Shown: piece by piece, positions 1 through 6,798 of the stretch | How positions within the stretch are numbered: position 1 is the stretch's first letter | How the letters are laid out: every line of letters begins with the position of its first letter | NCBI GenBank assembly: GCA_902461025.1 | Contig: CABPWC010000048.1 | Coordinates: forward strand, 1-11,589 | Source of the DNA: an uncultured Streptococcus sp. | GTDB taxonomy: Bacteria; Bacillota; Bacilli; Lactobacillales; Streptococcaceae | Reading direction: 5' to 3' | DNA length: 11,589 nt | Made by a program: the position numbers and the translations under genes | Notes under the pieces: model-generated | Seen by the model: only the letters and a program-made list of their open reading frames with translations | Database searches by the model: none | Told to the model about the DNA's origin: nothing

Positions 1-467
1 GAAGATTCGATTCTCTGATTCCTCAAAGTCGCAATCTTTCGTGCCAACTCTTCATATCGTTGATAGTTTTCCTTGTCTGCAGCTTCTTTATCAGCAGCAA
101 TATCCGCATGAAACTTGATATCACCCAATAAGTCCGTCCAAGATTGAGAATCTTTCTTGAACTGAGCGATTTTTTGGTCTCCTGAATTAATCCCAAAAGA
201 CTTGATCCCCACTAGATATTTATGATTTTCATCCACAACGACAGAAGCATCATAGGAAGTATTGGCGATATCTTCCCCAACGGCATTAAAGGCTTTTTGA
301 AAAACAGTTTCCTGAAATTTGGAATTGACGATAGGAGCGACAAACTGTTCTGTTTGTCCCTCGTCTTCAGATTCTGCCTTTTGAGAGAAAGCTTGGCTCA
401 AACTAGCGAAGTTGGTAATTAAGGTTTTGTATTTGTCTTTTTGTTCAGACTTTAGATGTTCCCACAT
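1..467 (-). CDS. Possible type II restriction endonuclease partner of the C5 methyltransferase (partial, 3' end outside window)
   Basis: This reading frame begins with MWEHLKSEQK and stays open for 155 codons to the window edge, so its C-terminus is missing. The ATG at 467-465 has an AGAGGG Shine-Dalgarno site a few bases upstream. The visible part is soluble and charged, without signal peptide or membrane segment. Residues 73-91 place an Asp (YDA) ahead of a beta-strand-like stretch ending in GIKSFG, which resembles a PD-(D/E)xK nuclease core; however, Gly87 stands where the family normally has Asp or Glu. The gene follows the C5 methyltransferase by 70 bases on the same strand, the usual place for a cognate restriction enzyme, and its base composition matches that neighbour. 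Nuclease function is inferred from position and a weak motif; it could be another R-M accessory protein. Confidence 0.6.
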   Translation of the reverse strand, partial: MWEHLKSEQKDKYKTLITNFASLSQAFSQKAESEDEGQTEQFVAPIVNSKFQETVFQKAFNAVGEDIANTSYDASVVVDENHKYLVGIKSFGINSGDQKIAQFKKDSQSWTDLLGDIKFHADIAADKEAADKENYQRYEELARKIATLRNQRIES

Positions 468-497
468 AAGCGCCCTCTTTTCTATTTTCAGTATATC

Positions 498-528
498 AAA
501 AGAAGATTAGTTTTTCACTAATCCTCTT
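498..528 (-). terminator. Hairpin between the methyltransferase and the downstream gene; weak terminator or attenuator
   Basis: On the minus strand AAGAGGATTAGT (528-517) pairs with ACTAATCTTCTT (511-500) as 12 pairs with one G-U, closing a five-base GAAAA loop. Two more T residues follow, giving the run TTCTTTT. The stem is AT-rich and the T-tract is short and interrupted, so termination may be partial. It lies between the C5 methyltransferase stop and the start of the downstream gene, where it could lower expression of a putative nuclease relative to its methyltransferase. Confidence 0.5.
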
Positions 529-537
529 ATATATTCG

Positions 538-1758
538 TTAATTAATACTGTAAAATTCGAGTTTGCCTTGTTTTTTTACAAGTCTCAAATACTCTTCGTC
601 TGATAAAACGGCTAAACCATCGTCATAAGCCTTGATTTTTTCAAGAGCCTGGTCATAGCTATCCACAAAATCCTTGACATAGGATTGCCCTTCAAACTGG
701 CCGTTCATCTTGGTGTAGATAATGGCAAATTTTCCTGAGCGGTCAAGTTGAGATTGACCTTGGCTTTTGTTTAAGGCCTTGGCAACATTCTCTGCGATGC
801 GTTTAATCACGGGCACAACTACACTATTTCCAGCCTGCTTGTATAACTGTCCATTAGAAACTCCTTCGGGGATTTTAAAGGACTTAGGGTAGCCTTGGAC
901 ATTAAAGGTTTCTTTTGGTGTCAACTTACGAATCTCACCACTGTCTGTCAAAATCAATGGAACGTTGTGTCCACCTGTTCCCATATTGGCTGTGAGGGTA
1001 GGGACAACACCGTTTTTATTTTCACGGACATATTGACGGCGCCACTGGTAGACCGTATCTTGACTGGTGACTTCAAACTTCAACTGGTCATAGAAATTCT
1101 GCTTGCCTTCACGGTAGTAGTAGACCTCGTCTAGCTTATCACCAAAGTTAATCACATCCTGAAGAGTAGTCGTCAGCTTGATTTCCTCTGGGAATTCAAA
1201 CAAGTCATAAGCTTCCTTGGTATCAAACCCTACAATGTAGATACGCTCACGGTTTTGTGGGATATTTCCATAGTCTTTTCCGTTAAGAACCTTCCACTTG
1301 ATAAAGTAGTTGTTCTCAGTCAAGGCTTCACGAATGACCTTGAAGGTATTGCCATGGTCATGTCCGACCATGTTCTTAACGTTTTCTATGAAGATAGCGC
1401 GAGGTTTACATCCCTCAATCATGCGAAGCAATTCAAAGAAAAGATCCCCACGATCATCATCAAAGCCCTTGCGATAACCCGCAATACTAAAGGCCTGACA
1501 TGGGAAACCTCCCATAATCACATCCACGCGCTCAGCTGGAATATCCTCTGGCTGAACATCGTGAATATCACGACCATCCAAATAGGTATCTGGATGGTTT
1601 AACTGATAAGTCTGACGCGCATACTTATCAAACTCATTGGCATACACCACTCTGAACTCGTTGGTCTGTTCAAATCCCAACTCAATTCCCCCAACACCTG
1701 AGAAGAAAGCTGCAATGTTGTACTTCTCAGGTCGGTTCGAACTTACAGAATTTGTCAT
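538..1758 (-). CDS. C5-cytosine DNA methyltransferase (type II R-M)
   Basis: The enzyme transfers a methyl group from S-adenosylmethionine to carbon 5 of a target cytosine. The family motifs appear in order over 406 residues: motif I AFFSGVGG (17-24), motif IV GGFPCQ with catalytic Cys87, motif VI ENV (125-127), motif VIII QNRERIYIVGF (168-178), a target-recognition region near 200-275 containing TLTANMGTGGHNVP, motif IX (277-291) and motif X GNSVVVPV (310-317). A tail of about 75 residues follows motif X, longer than in minimal members. The recognition site cannot be read from the sequence. The gene starts 23 bases after the HNH gene stop with a modest AGCAGG ribosome site, and I see no clear promoter in that gap, so it may be read from the operon upstream. 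Its G+C is far above that of the HNH gene (31 of 60 bases at 1501-1560), suggesting a different origin. Confidence 0.93.
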   Translation of the reverse strand: MTNSVSSNRPEKYNIAAFFSGVGGIELGFEQTNEFRVVYANEFDKYARQTYQLNHPDTYLDGRDIHDVQPEDIPAERVDVIMGGFPCQAFSIAGYRKGFDDDRGDLFFELLRMIEGCKPRAIFIENVKNMVGHDHGNTFKVIREALTENNYFIKWKVLNGKDYGNIPQNRERIYIVGFDTKEAYDLFEFPEEIKLTTTLQDVINFGDKLDEVYYYREGKQNFYDQLKFEVTSQDTVYQWRRQYVRENKNGVVPTLTANMGTGGHNVPLILTDSGEIRKLTPKETFNVQGYPKSFKIPEGVSNGQLYKQAGNSVVVPVIKRIAENVAKALNKSQGQSQLDRSGKFAIIYTKMNGQFEGQSYVKDFVDSYDQALEKIKAYDDGLAVLSDEEYLRLVKKQGKLEFYSIN

Positions 1759-1781
1759 GTAGTAACCTGCTTTCTAAAATG

Positions 1782-2414
1782 TTATTTCAATTTATTCAAA
1801 CTTGGAAAACTATTTCTAAGTTCTAATAATCTCTTATAAATTCTATCTATTTTATTATTTTTAGAAAAGTAAAGATTCAACAATAGATAATCTAATTTTC
1901 TATATGCGTAGTCAAATTTCATTTTACTATAGAATGTTTTAACATCCTCATTATTTAAATATTCTTGAGAGATAACTATTTTATAATATTTATCTCGTTC
2001 AAAGACTTTTTTTATATTTTCCCCATCAGGGTGCACGATACCAATAATCTTTTTTGTATCAAATTCTTTTTTTGCTTGATTGCAATTTCGACAAGCAAAT
2101 ATAAGATTTTCGATATGATCTACAGATTTTCCGTTTGGAGATATTTTTTGTAATTCATTAATAAAATGATCTAACTCATATTGAGGAGCTGAATTTATAG
2201 AGACTGATACACCACAGTAGCCACATTTTTGATGATAAATTTCTTGAAAAGTCTCATAATAATCAGAACATTTATTTTTGATTTTATCATAATGTTTCCC
2301 CTGATTGTCATTTTTTATCGTTCGTTTATCGATTTTATATGCTAATAGATTTTTTTCTTGAATAATTTTTGCAACGTCGGCTTCTTCTTCGCCCACAAAT
2401 CTATAATCACTCAT
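1782..2414 (-). CDS. HNH endonuclease
   Basis: This 210-residue protein has a zinc-knuckle HNH nuclease fold in its middle: CGYC (Cys64, Cys67), ExDH (Glu80, Asp82, His83), Asn103 in ENLIFAC, and CxxCN (Cys108, Cys111, Asn112) followed by QAKK. His83 is the expected general base and the four Cys are expected to hold a structural zinc ion. The C-terminal third is rich in Leu, Lys and Asn and looks helical. The arrangement recalls the small HNH proteins paired with ATPases in defence systems such as Septu PtuB, but I cannot assign a family. The ATG overlaps the end of the receiver gene by eight bases (ATGAGTGA) and has GGAGA six bases upstream, so translation is probably coupled. It is the only recognisable nuclease of the AT-rich operon and so the likely effector or restriction subunit. 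Confidence 0.88.
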   Translation of the reverse strand: MSDYRFVGEEEADVAKIIQEKNLLAYKIDKRTIKNDNQGKHYDKIKNKCSDYYETFQEIYHQKCGYCGVSVSINSAPQYELDHFINELQKISPNGKSVDHIENLIFACRNCNQAKKEFDTKKIIGIVHPDGENIKKVFERDKYYKIVISQEYLNNEDVKTFYSKMKFDYAYRKLDYLLLNLYFSKNNKIDRIYKRLLELRNSFPSLNKLK

Positions 2415-3030
2415 CTCTATTCTCCAATACTTCTTGCTTTATAATATCTATAAGCTCATTGATTTTTTCGTCTGTCAATTCTCTATACGATGTTATTTTA
2501 TTAAGTAAATTTTGTGTATTTTCAACAATCAACGACCCTTCATAAGCACCTTTGTTTAATTCTAACTCCTTCCCAATCCTTCTCATCTCTACTATTTCTT
2601 TTATTGCTTCTTCTATTGTAGGTTGTAAATATCTATTATAAAAATCATTAGCATTATCTTGAGAAGCATTACCTTTAGAAGTAGCAAATTTGTTTAAAAC
2701 TCCATAATCTACTAAATCCCTATTTTGAGTTATTACAATTACTTTTATAAAAGGATTTAAAATTCTTAAAACTAATTTAAATTCTTGACCAGTAAATTTT
2801 GAACCAGATTCTGCATATTCATTTTCAAACAACTTAGAATCAATAACAATAATATCAGATTCTAAAACTCTACTATCAGTTAATAATGATTCATAATCTC
2901 TACTACTACTATCAAATTTTATTTCATCATAAACGATTATTATACCATCTTTTCTAAAATCATATAGATAATCAACTAATAATGGATCTAGCTTATCATC
3001 CACATATATTATTTTAATCTGCTGTGTCAT
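2407..3030 (-). CDS. Receiver-domain (response regulator-like) protein without DNA-binding output domain
   Basis: The first ~125 of 207 residues read as a CheY-like receiver. IIYVDDK gives the acidic pair Asp11-Asp12, DIIVIDS gives the candidate phospho-acceptor Asp64, VIVITQN gives Thr101 at the end of the fourth strand, and Lys119 in ATSKG is the best candidate for the conserved Lys. The remainder (about 135-207) is charged and helical, possibly coiled coil, and has no visible helix-turn-helix, so a role as transcription factor is unlikely. It starts 22 bases after the double-GHKL gene, with GAGGG six bases before the ATG, and overlaps the HNH gene. The natural inference is that the kinase-like neighbour phosphorylates it and that it controls the HNH protein or the methyltransferase by contact. 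The receiver call is well supported; the partner is inferred. Confidence 0.75.
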   Translation of the reverse strand: MTQQIKIIYVDDKLDPLLVDYLYDFRKDGIIIVYDEIKFDSSSRDYESLLTDSRVLESDIIVIDSKLFENEYAESGSKFTGQEFKLVLRILNPFIKVIVITQNRDLVDYGVLNKFATSKGNASQDNANDFYNRYLQPTIEEAIKEIVEMRRIGKELELNKGAYEGSLIVENTQNLLNKITSYRELTDEKINELIDIIKQEVLENRDE

Positions 3031-3052
3031 ATCATACCCTCACTAATAATTT

Positions 3053-5260
3053 TTATATGTTCATTTCTGCTTTTAAATTAAATCCTTTTGTTTCGGCATC
3101 AATACTAATATTACCATTAAGTTTATAGACTGTGTTATTCACCATCCACATCCCTAAACCGTGCCCATCTTCTCTAGTGCCTTCATGAACATTTAATATT
3201 TTCAATGGATTATTTTTATATTTTTTATCAAGCCCTTTGCCATTATCAGAATATTCAAGTAGTAATTTTCCTTCATTGTAATCGAAATCAACCGATATTT
3301 CTAGTTCTTTTCTATATTCATTCACCTGCACACTATTAAGAATTAAGTTATCGAGTATAATCATTAAATAATCGTAAGATATCATTATGATGTCTTCGCC
3401 TGTACAATTAGTTTTAAAGTTAACCCAATTATATTGAGTTTTCCATTTTTCAACTATCTCCTCCACAAGAACCTCTAAACTATATTCTCGTGGTTCAAAT
3501 CTTTCTTTTTTATTTTCATCAATAATGGTATCAGAGAGATCTAAAACTTTTTCTAAATCTTTTTCAAGATTTTTTAATAATAATGGAATATTCCGACTAC
3601 TTGGCTTTTCAGACTTAAGTTCCTCCCAATCATATTTTCTTTTTAAAGCTTCTTCAATTTTTTCAGGATTTGCAGCAATTGTATTCCTATTATTGTGTAA
3701 TTCATGGCTCAACGAACTTATTTTTAATTGTAAAGTAGCGAGAACATTTAACAACTGTGCTTCATATCGATAATTTTCTTCCACTTCATTTTTTTCAGAT
3801 GTGATATCGTTAACTTTATTTTTATACTCTGAAAGTTTATTTTTAACTTCAACTAAATCTTGAATAGTTAATTCTTCTATGGATTTACTTTGTTCAATAA
3901 AACTATCAATTTTATTTTCAATATTAACTTCTTTTATAGCTGATGTTCGATTTTCTTTATCTTTTATTTTTCTAATATCTCTAATTATAGATTGTCTATA
4001 ACTTTCAAATTCCTTTAAGGCACTATCAATGATTTTCTTTAAAATAATAAAATGAATATTTTGAACAATACCCTGCCTATTTGAAATATCTTCAATATGA
4101 GAATTTTCTTCTTTATCAATTAAAATGTAACCTGATAATTGATTTCGACGAACTCTCCAAGAACCTGTTGGATGTGAAGCAGCTGCTGGCGAAGAAGTAG
4201 AACGCTTGCCAAGCTCTAACCAGTCTGTTCGACCTTCAAAAGAATCTATACTAAAAGCATTTCTATATAAAATGACCCCTATGTTAAATCTATTTGATAA
4301 CGATGTATATTTATATTCATATTTTTCTTTATCTACCTGACTAACACTATTTAAACTAAAATATAATTGACCTTCAAAAGAACCTACTTCCTCTAATAAA
4401 TCAGCAATCATTTGTTCTGTTATATCTTGTTTTTCAATATCTTCCTCTTCAATTATTAATTCGGAGATTTCTTTATTTAACTCGTCAATCATATTTTGTT
4501 CAAATAAATACTCTTTTATATTCTTGCTTGTCATTTTCAAAACAGAATCATTGAATTCGTCAGAGAGTACTTGACCAGAAAGTATTTTATTCTTAGAATT
4601 ATAATTGATTGCAATAGATTCAAGATAATTTTCCCCAATTTTGGGATTTGTCCAAATTAACTCAGTCTCCTCCTCTAAACTTTCTCCATTTTCTACTAAA
4701 AACATTATAGAAATTTTCATTTTACTATCTCTATAAGTCTTACTTATATAGTTTTTTAACGGTTTAATACTTTTTGCTGACCATTTATCTCTTAATTCAT
4801 TGATTTGAATTCTAGTTCCATGGCTAGCTATATTATAATCAATATCAATCTCTGAACTATTCCAATTGGTCTGCCAGTGATAGCCAATCTCAGATTCTTT
4901 TTTAGTAAACATATCAATTGATTCACCTAATCTAGCTAAAGCAAATCTTCCAATTCCTTTTGAACCAGCAAAAATCCGTCCCGTATCAGAATCTTTATAA
5001 TCTCTGGTGCTCTTACCAACGTGCATCCAAGCTTGCCTAATATCATTTTCATTCATTCCAGAACCATCATCTATTATTTCAAGCATTAAACGTCCTGTAT
5101 TCTCAGATTTTTTGAAAATTAAGTTTAACTTACTAGCCCCGGCATCATAAGCATTTTTTATTAATTCTAAAATAGCAGATTCTTTTGTCGAGAAATTATT
5201 TCTACCTAAAACCTCTGCAATAATATTATCTTCAACGATATAGTTAAGTTTATCACCCAT
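3053..5260 (-). CDS. Double-GHKL protein: N-terminal MORC/Hsp90-like ATPase joined to a C-terminal histidine-kinase-like module
   Basis: This 735-residue cytosolic protein has no membrane segment. An N-terminal GHKL ATPase shows ELIKNAYDAGAS (32-43; Glu32, Asn36), DDGSGM (64-69), lid GSKGIGRFALARLG (99-112) and SHGTR (146-150), as in Hsp90, MutL and prokaryotic MORC-like proteins. A middle region follows, with a Ser/Ala/Pro-rich patch (353-368) and ISNRQG (392-397). Residues 410-510 look like coiled coil. The C-terminus resembles a histidine kinase: SSLSHELHN with candidate phospho-His519, N-box DNLILNS (637-643), G1 SDNGKG (671-676) and G2 DGHGLGMW (698-705). GAGGAG at the methyltransferase end serves as its ribosome site. 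Related GHKL ATPases are known in R-M operons (Iyer, Abhiman and Aravind 2008). Phosphotransfer to the adjacent receiver is inferred; it could instead act only as a conformational ATPase. Confidence 0.85.
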   Translation of the reverse strand: MGDKLNYIVEDNIIAEVLGRNNFSTKESAILELIKNAYDAGASKLNLIFKKSENTGRLMLEIIDDGSGMNENDIRQAWMHVGKSTRDYKDSDTGRIFAGSKGIGRFALARLGESIDMFTKKESEIGYHWQTNWNSSEIDIDYNIASHGTRIQINELRDKWSAKSIKPLKNYISKTYRDSKMKISIMFLVENGESLEEETELIWTNPKIGENYLESIAINYNSKNKILSGQVLSDEFNDSVLKMTSKNIKEYLFEQNMIDELNKEISELIIEEEDIEKQDITEQMIADLLEEVGSFEGQLYFSLNSVSQVDKEKYEYKYTSLSNRFNIGVILYRNAFSIDSFEGRTDWLELGKRSTSSPAAASHPTGSWRVRRNQLSGYILIDKEENSHIEDISNRQGIVQNIHFIILKKIIDSALKEFESYRQSIIRDIRKIKDKENRTSAIKEVNIENKIDSFIEQSKSIEELTIQDLVEVKNKLSEYKNKVNDITSEKNEVEENYRYEAQLLNVLATLQLKISSLSHELHNNRNTIAANPEKIEEALKRKYDWEELKSEKPSSRNIPLLLKNLEKDLEKVLDLSDTIIDENKKERFEPREYSLEVLVEEIVEKWKTQYNWVNFKTNCTGEDIIMISYDYLMIILDNLILNSVQVNEYRKELEISVDFDYNEGKLLLEYSDNGKGLDKKYKNNPLKILNVHEGTREDGHGLGMWMVNNTVYKLNGNISIDAETKGFNLKAEMNI

Positions 5261-5263
5261 TTT

Positions 5264-6724
5264 TTACTCCTCATCAAATAATTTAATTGGGATTCTAATT
5301 TTTTTTAGATCGTTAGTGCTTATATTTTTATATCCTGATGAATAATTCTTAGATATTCTTTTTAAATACTCTACTACAAGTTTTGAATTTAAATATTTTA
5401 GAATTCTATTATAAGATGACTGACTCAGATCCCTTAAAAATACAATTGAAATACCAGCTAATACAAAACCAAAATCAATTTGTTTAAATGGAACATCTTC
5501 TAAATTAGCAACCTTCGGTATTATAATTTTTTGAGAATTGTAATTCAACATTCCCTGAGTCCGACCAAAATAAATACCATACTTTTCTTGAAAAGAATCA
5601 TTTAACTCATTTCTTAAATAGTCATAAGTATATGGATAACGTTCACTAATTGTAATTATTTTCTGATTTCTATCATCATAGGGAAAGATTGTATAATAAT
5701 TTTTATTAAGATTAGAAACTCGCACTCCCTTTTTTAAAATAGCTTTCTCAATAAGATAATGTCTAGATTTTTTTTCTATAACATAATAATCTTCCAATTC
5801 ATCAATGATATCTTCTTCAGCAATAAAAAATACACTATCTTGTAAGGTGGCTAAACCATTTTTTATATCTGCTATTTCTCCCAGTAAGACGGAGTCTCCT
5901 CCTTCATACATAAATTCTTCATCATATAGATAATAAATTTCTTTGTTATGCAGTTCATCATATGAAAAACTCTTTAATTTAGTATTGTTTGAACTTACAA
6001 TCTCTAGATTAGCATTTTCATTAGAAATAACCGTGATTGCTGTATATGTTGTTGCATCTTCAAAATTCAATAAATCACCATAATCAATTATTTTTTCAAT
6101 GTATTTATTAGAGATTAATGTTTGAAGTAGTGTTTCAGCACCTCTAGCTCTCAAATAATTGTTTGGAGTAATGTAACTTATTTTTCCTTTTTTATTCCAA
6201 AGAGATAGTCCTAACTCAAAGAAATAATAATAGATATCAAAGTTAAATCGATTACAGAATTCACTATGTTTTTTTAGTTTATCAACCATATATTTGCCCA
6301 TATTTTTTCTTGAAATATATGGAGGATTACTAATAACATAATCGTATTTTTTTTGTTTATCAAATTTTTGATAGTAATCTAATGCATCAAAAATATAAAC
6401 ATTCCAATTTACTGATAGATCATTGTAATATTTACTAACCAATTTATCAAGTCTCGAAATACATAGTTTAATAGCGTCTTCTCTAATATCAAATGCAGAA
6501 AAGTTATTTTCCAATTTCTTTTTTATTTTTTCTTGACATTTATTTTGATTCTTTTTTAGAAACTCTTCAACAATTAAATAAAAAATATGTCCCTCTCCAA
6601 CAGCAGGTTCAATTATTGTGAACTCTTTTGTATAATCAATATTTAAACAATCAATCATAGTTTTCGCTAATGATTTACTAGTGTAGTAAATACCATTTTT
6701 CTTTAAAAAGTTTTGTTGACCCAT
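5264..6724 (-). CDS. N6-adenine DNA methyltransferase, gamma class (TaqI/Eco57I-like)
   Basis: The protein should methylate the exocyclic amine of adenine using S-adenosylmethionine. Motifs lie in gamma-class order: motif X NGIYYTSKSLAKTM (10-23), motif I IIEPAVGEGH (37-46), an acidic FDI (78-80) and catalytic NPPY (133-136, within ISNPPYISR). The C-terminal half resembles the TaqI-type target-recognition region, with YFGRTQG (385-391) and a final IRIPIKLF segment. No nuclease or helicase domain is fused. I place the start at the ATG at 6724 (MGQQNFLKK, 486 residues). The in-frame GTG at 6775 lies inside the valS terminator and upstream of the promoter, and the ATG at 6745 would leave only a few bases of leader with no ribosome site. 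G+C is very low (9 of 60 bases at 5341-5400). It heads the four-gene AT-rich operon, ending three bases before the GHKL gene. Confidence 0.9.
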   Translation of the reverse strand: MGQQNFLKKNGIYYTSKSLAKTMIDCLNIDYTKEFTIIEPAVGEGHIFYLIVEEFLKKNQNKCQEKIKKKLENNFSAFDIREDAIKLCISRLDKLVSKYYNDLSVNWNVYIFDALDYYQKFDKQKKYDYVISNPPYISRKNMGKYMVDKLKKHSEFCNRFNFDIYYYFFELGLSLWNKKGKISYITPNNYLRARGAETLLQTLISNKYIEKIIDYGDLLNFEDATTYTAITVISNENANLEIVSSNNTKLKSFSYDELHNKEIYYLYDEEFMYEGGDSVLLGEIADIKNGLATLQDSVFFIAEEDIIDELEDYYVIEKKSRHYLIEKAILKKGVRVSNLNKNYYTIFPYDDRNQKIITISERYPYTYDYLRNELNDSFQEKYGIYFGRTQGMLNYNSQKIIIPKVANLEDVPFKQIDFGFVLAGISIVFLRDLSQSSYNRILKYLNSKLVVEYLKRISKNYSSGYKNISTNDLKKIRIPIKLFDEE

Positions 6725-6758
6725 CACTTTATATTCTCTGTTCATAATTATTATGTCT

Positions 6759-6767
6759 ATTATACCA
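6759..6767 (-). promoter_or_regulatory. Extended -10 promoter of the AT-rich R-M/defence operon
   Basis: Minus-strand TGGTATAAT is a perfect extended -10 (TGnTATAAT). No good -35 lies 17 bases upstream, where the valS terminator hairpin sits; extended -10 promoters of low-G+C Gram-positives often lack one. Transcription would begin near 6752, giving a leader of about 27 bases to the ATG at 6724. Confidence 0.75.
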
Positions 6768-6792
6768 AAAAACACGGCTTACCACCGTGTTT
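6767..6792 (-). terminator. Rho-independent terminator of valS
   Basis: On the minus strand AAACACGG (6792-6785) pairs with CCGTGTTT (6777-6770) around a seven-base loop, and the T run extends to 6767. It starts seven bases after the valS stop codon. It separates the T-box-controlled operon from the AT-rich operon, whose extended -10 begins at the last T of the T run. Confidence 0.9.
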
Positions 6793-6798
6793 CTGTAT

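Noticed and set aside
895..1602. Plus-strand open frames of 79 and 115 codons across the C5 methyltransferase gene
   Set aside because: They are antisense shadows of a gene with complete family motifs and have no ribosome sites or family features.
3053..5260. Ordinary two-component sensor regulating nearby transcription
   Set aside because: The kinase-like protein has no membrane or typical sensor segment, carries an extra Hsp90/MORC-like ATPase, and its receiver partner has no DNA-binding domain.
1782..6724. BREX, DISARM, Dnd/Ssp or type I/III restriction system
   Set aside because: None of the required partners is present: no PglZ, no helicase or ResIII subunit, no HsdS/HsdR, no sulfur-modification genes.
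6725..6775. Longer N-terminus of the N6 methyltransferase from GTG at 6775 or ATG at 6745
   Set aside because: The GTG lies inside the valS terminator stem and upstream of the predicted transcript start. The ATG at 6745 has no ribosome site and would be almost leaderless. Recognisable family sequence begins only after the ATG at 6724.
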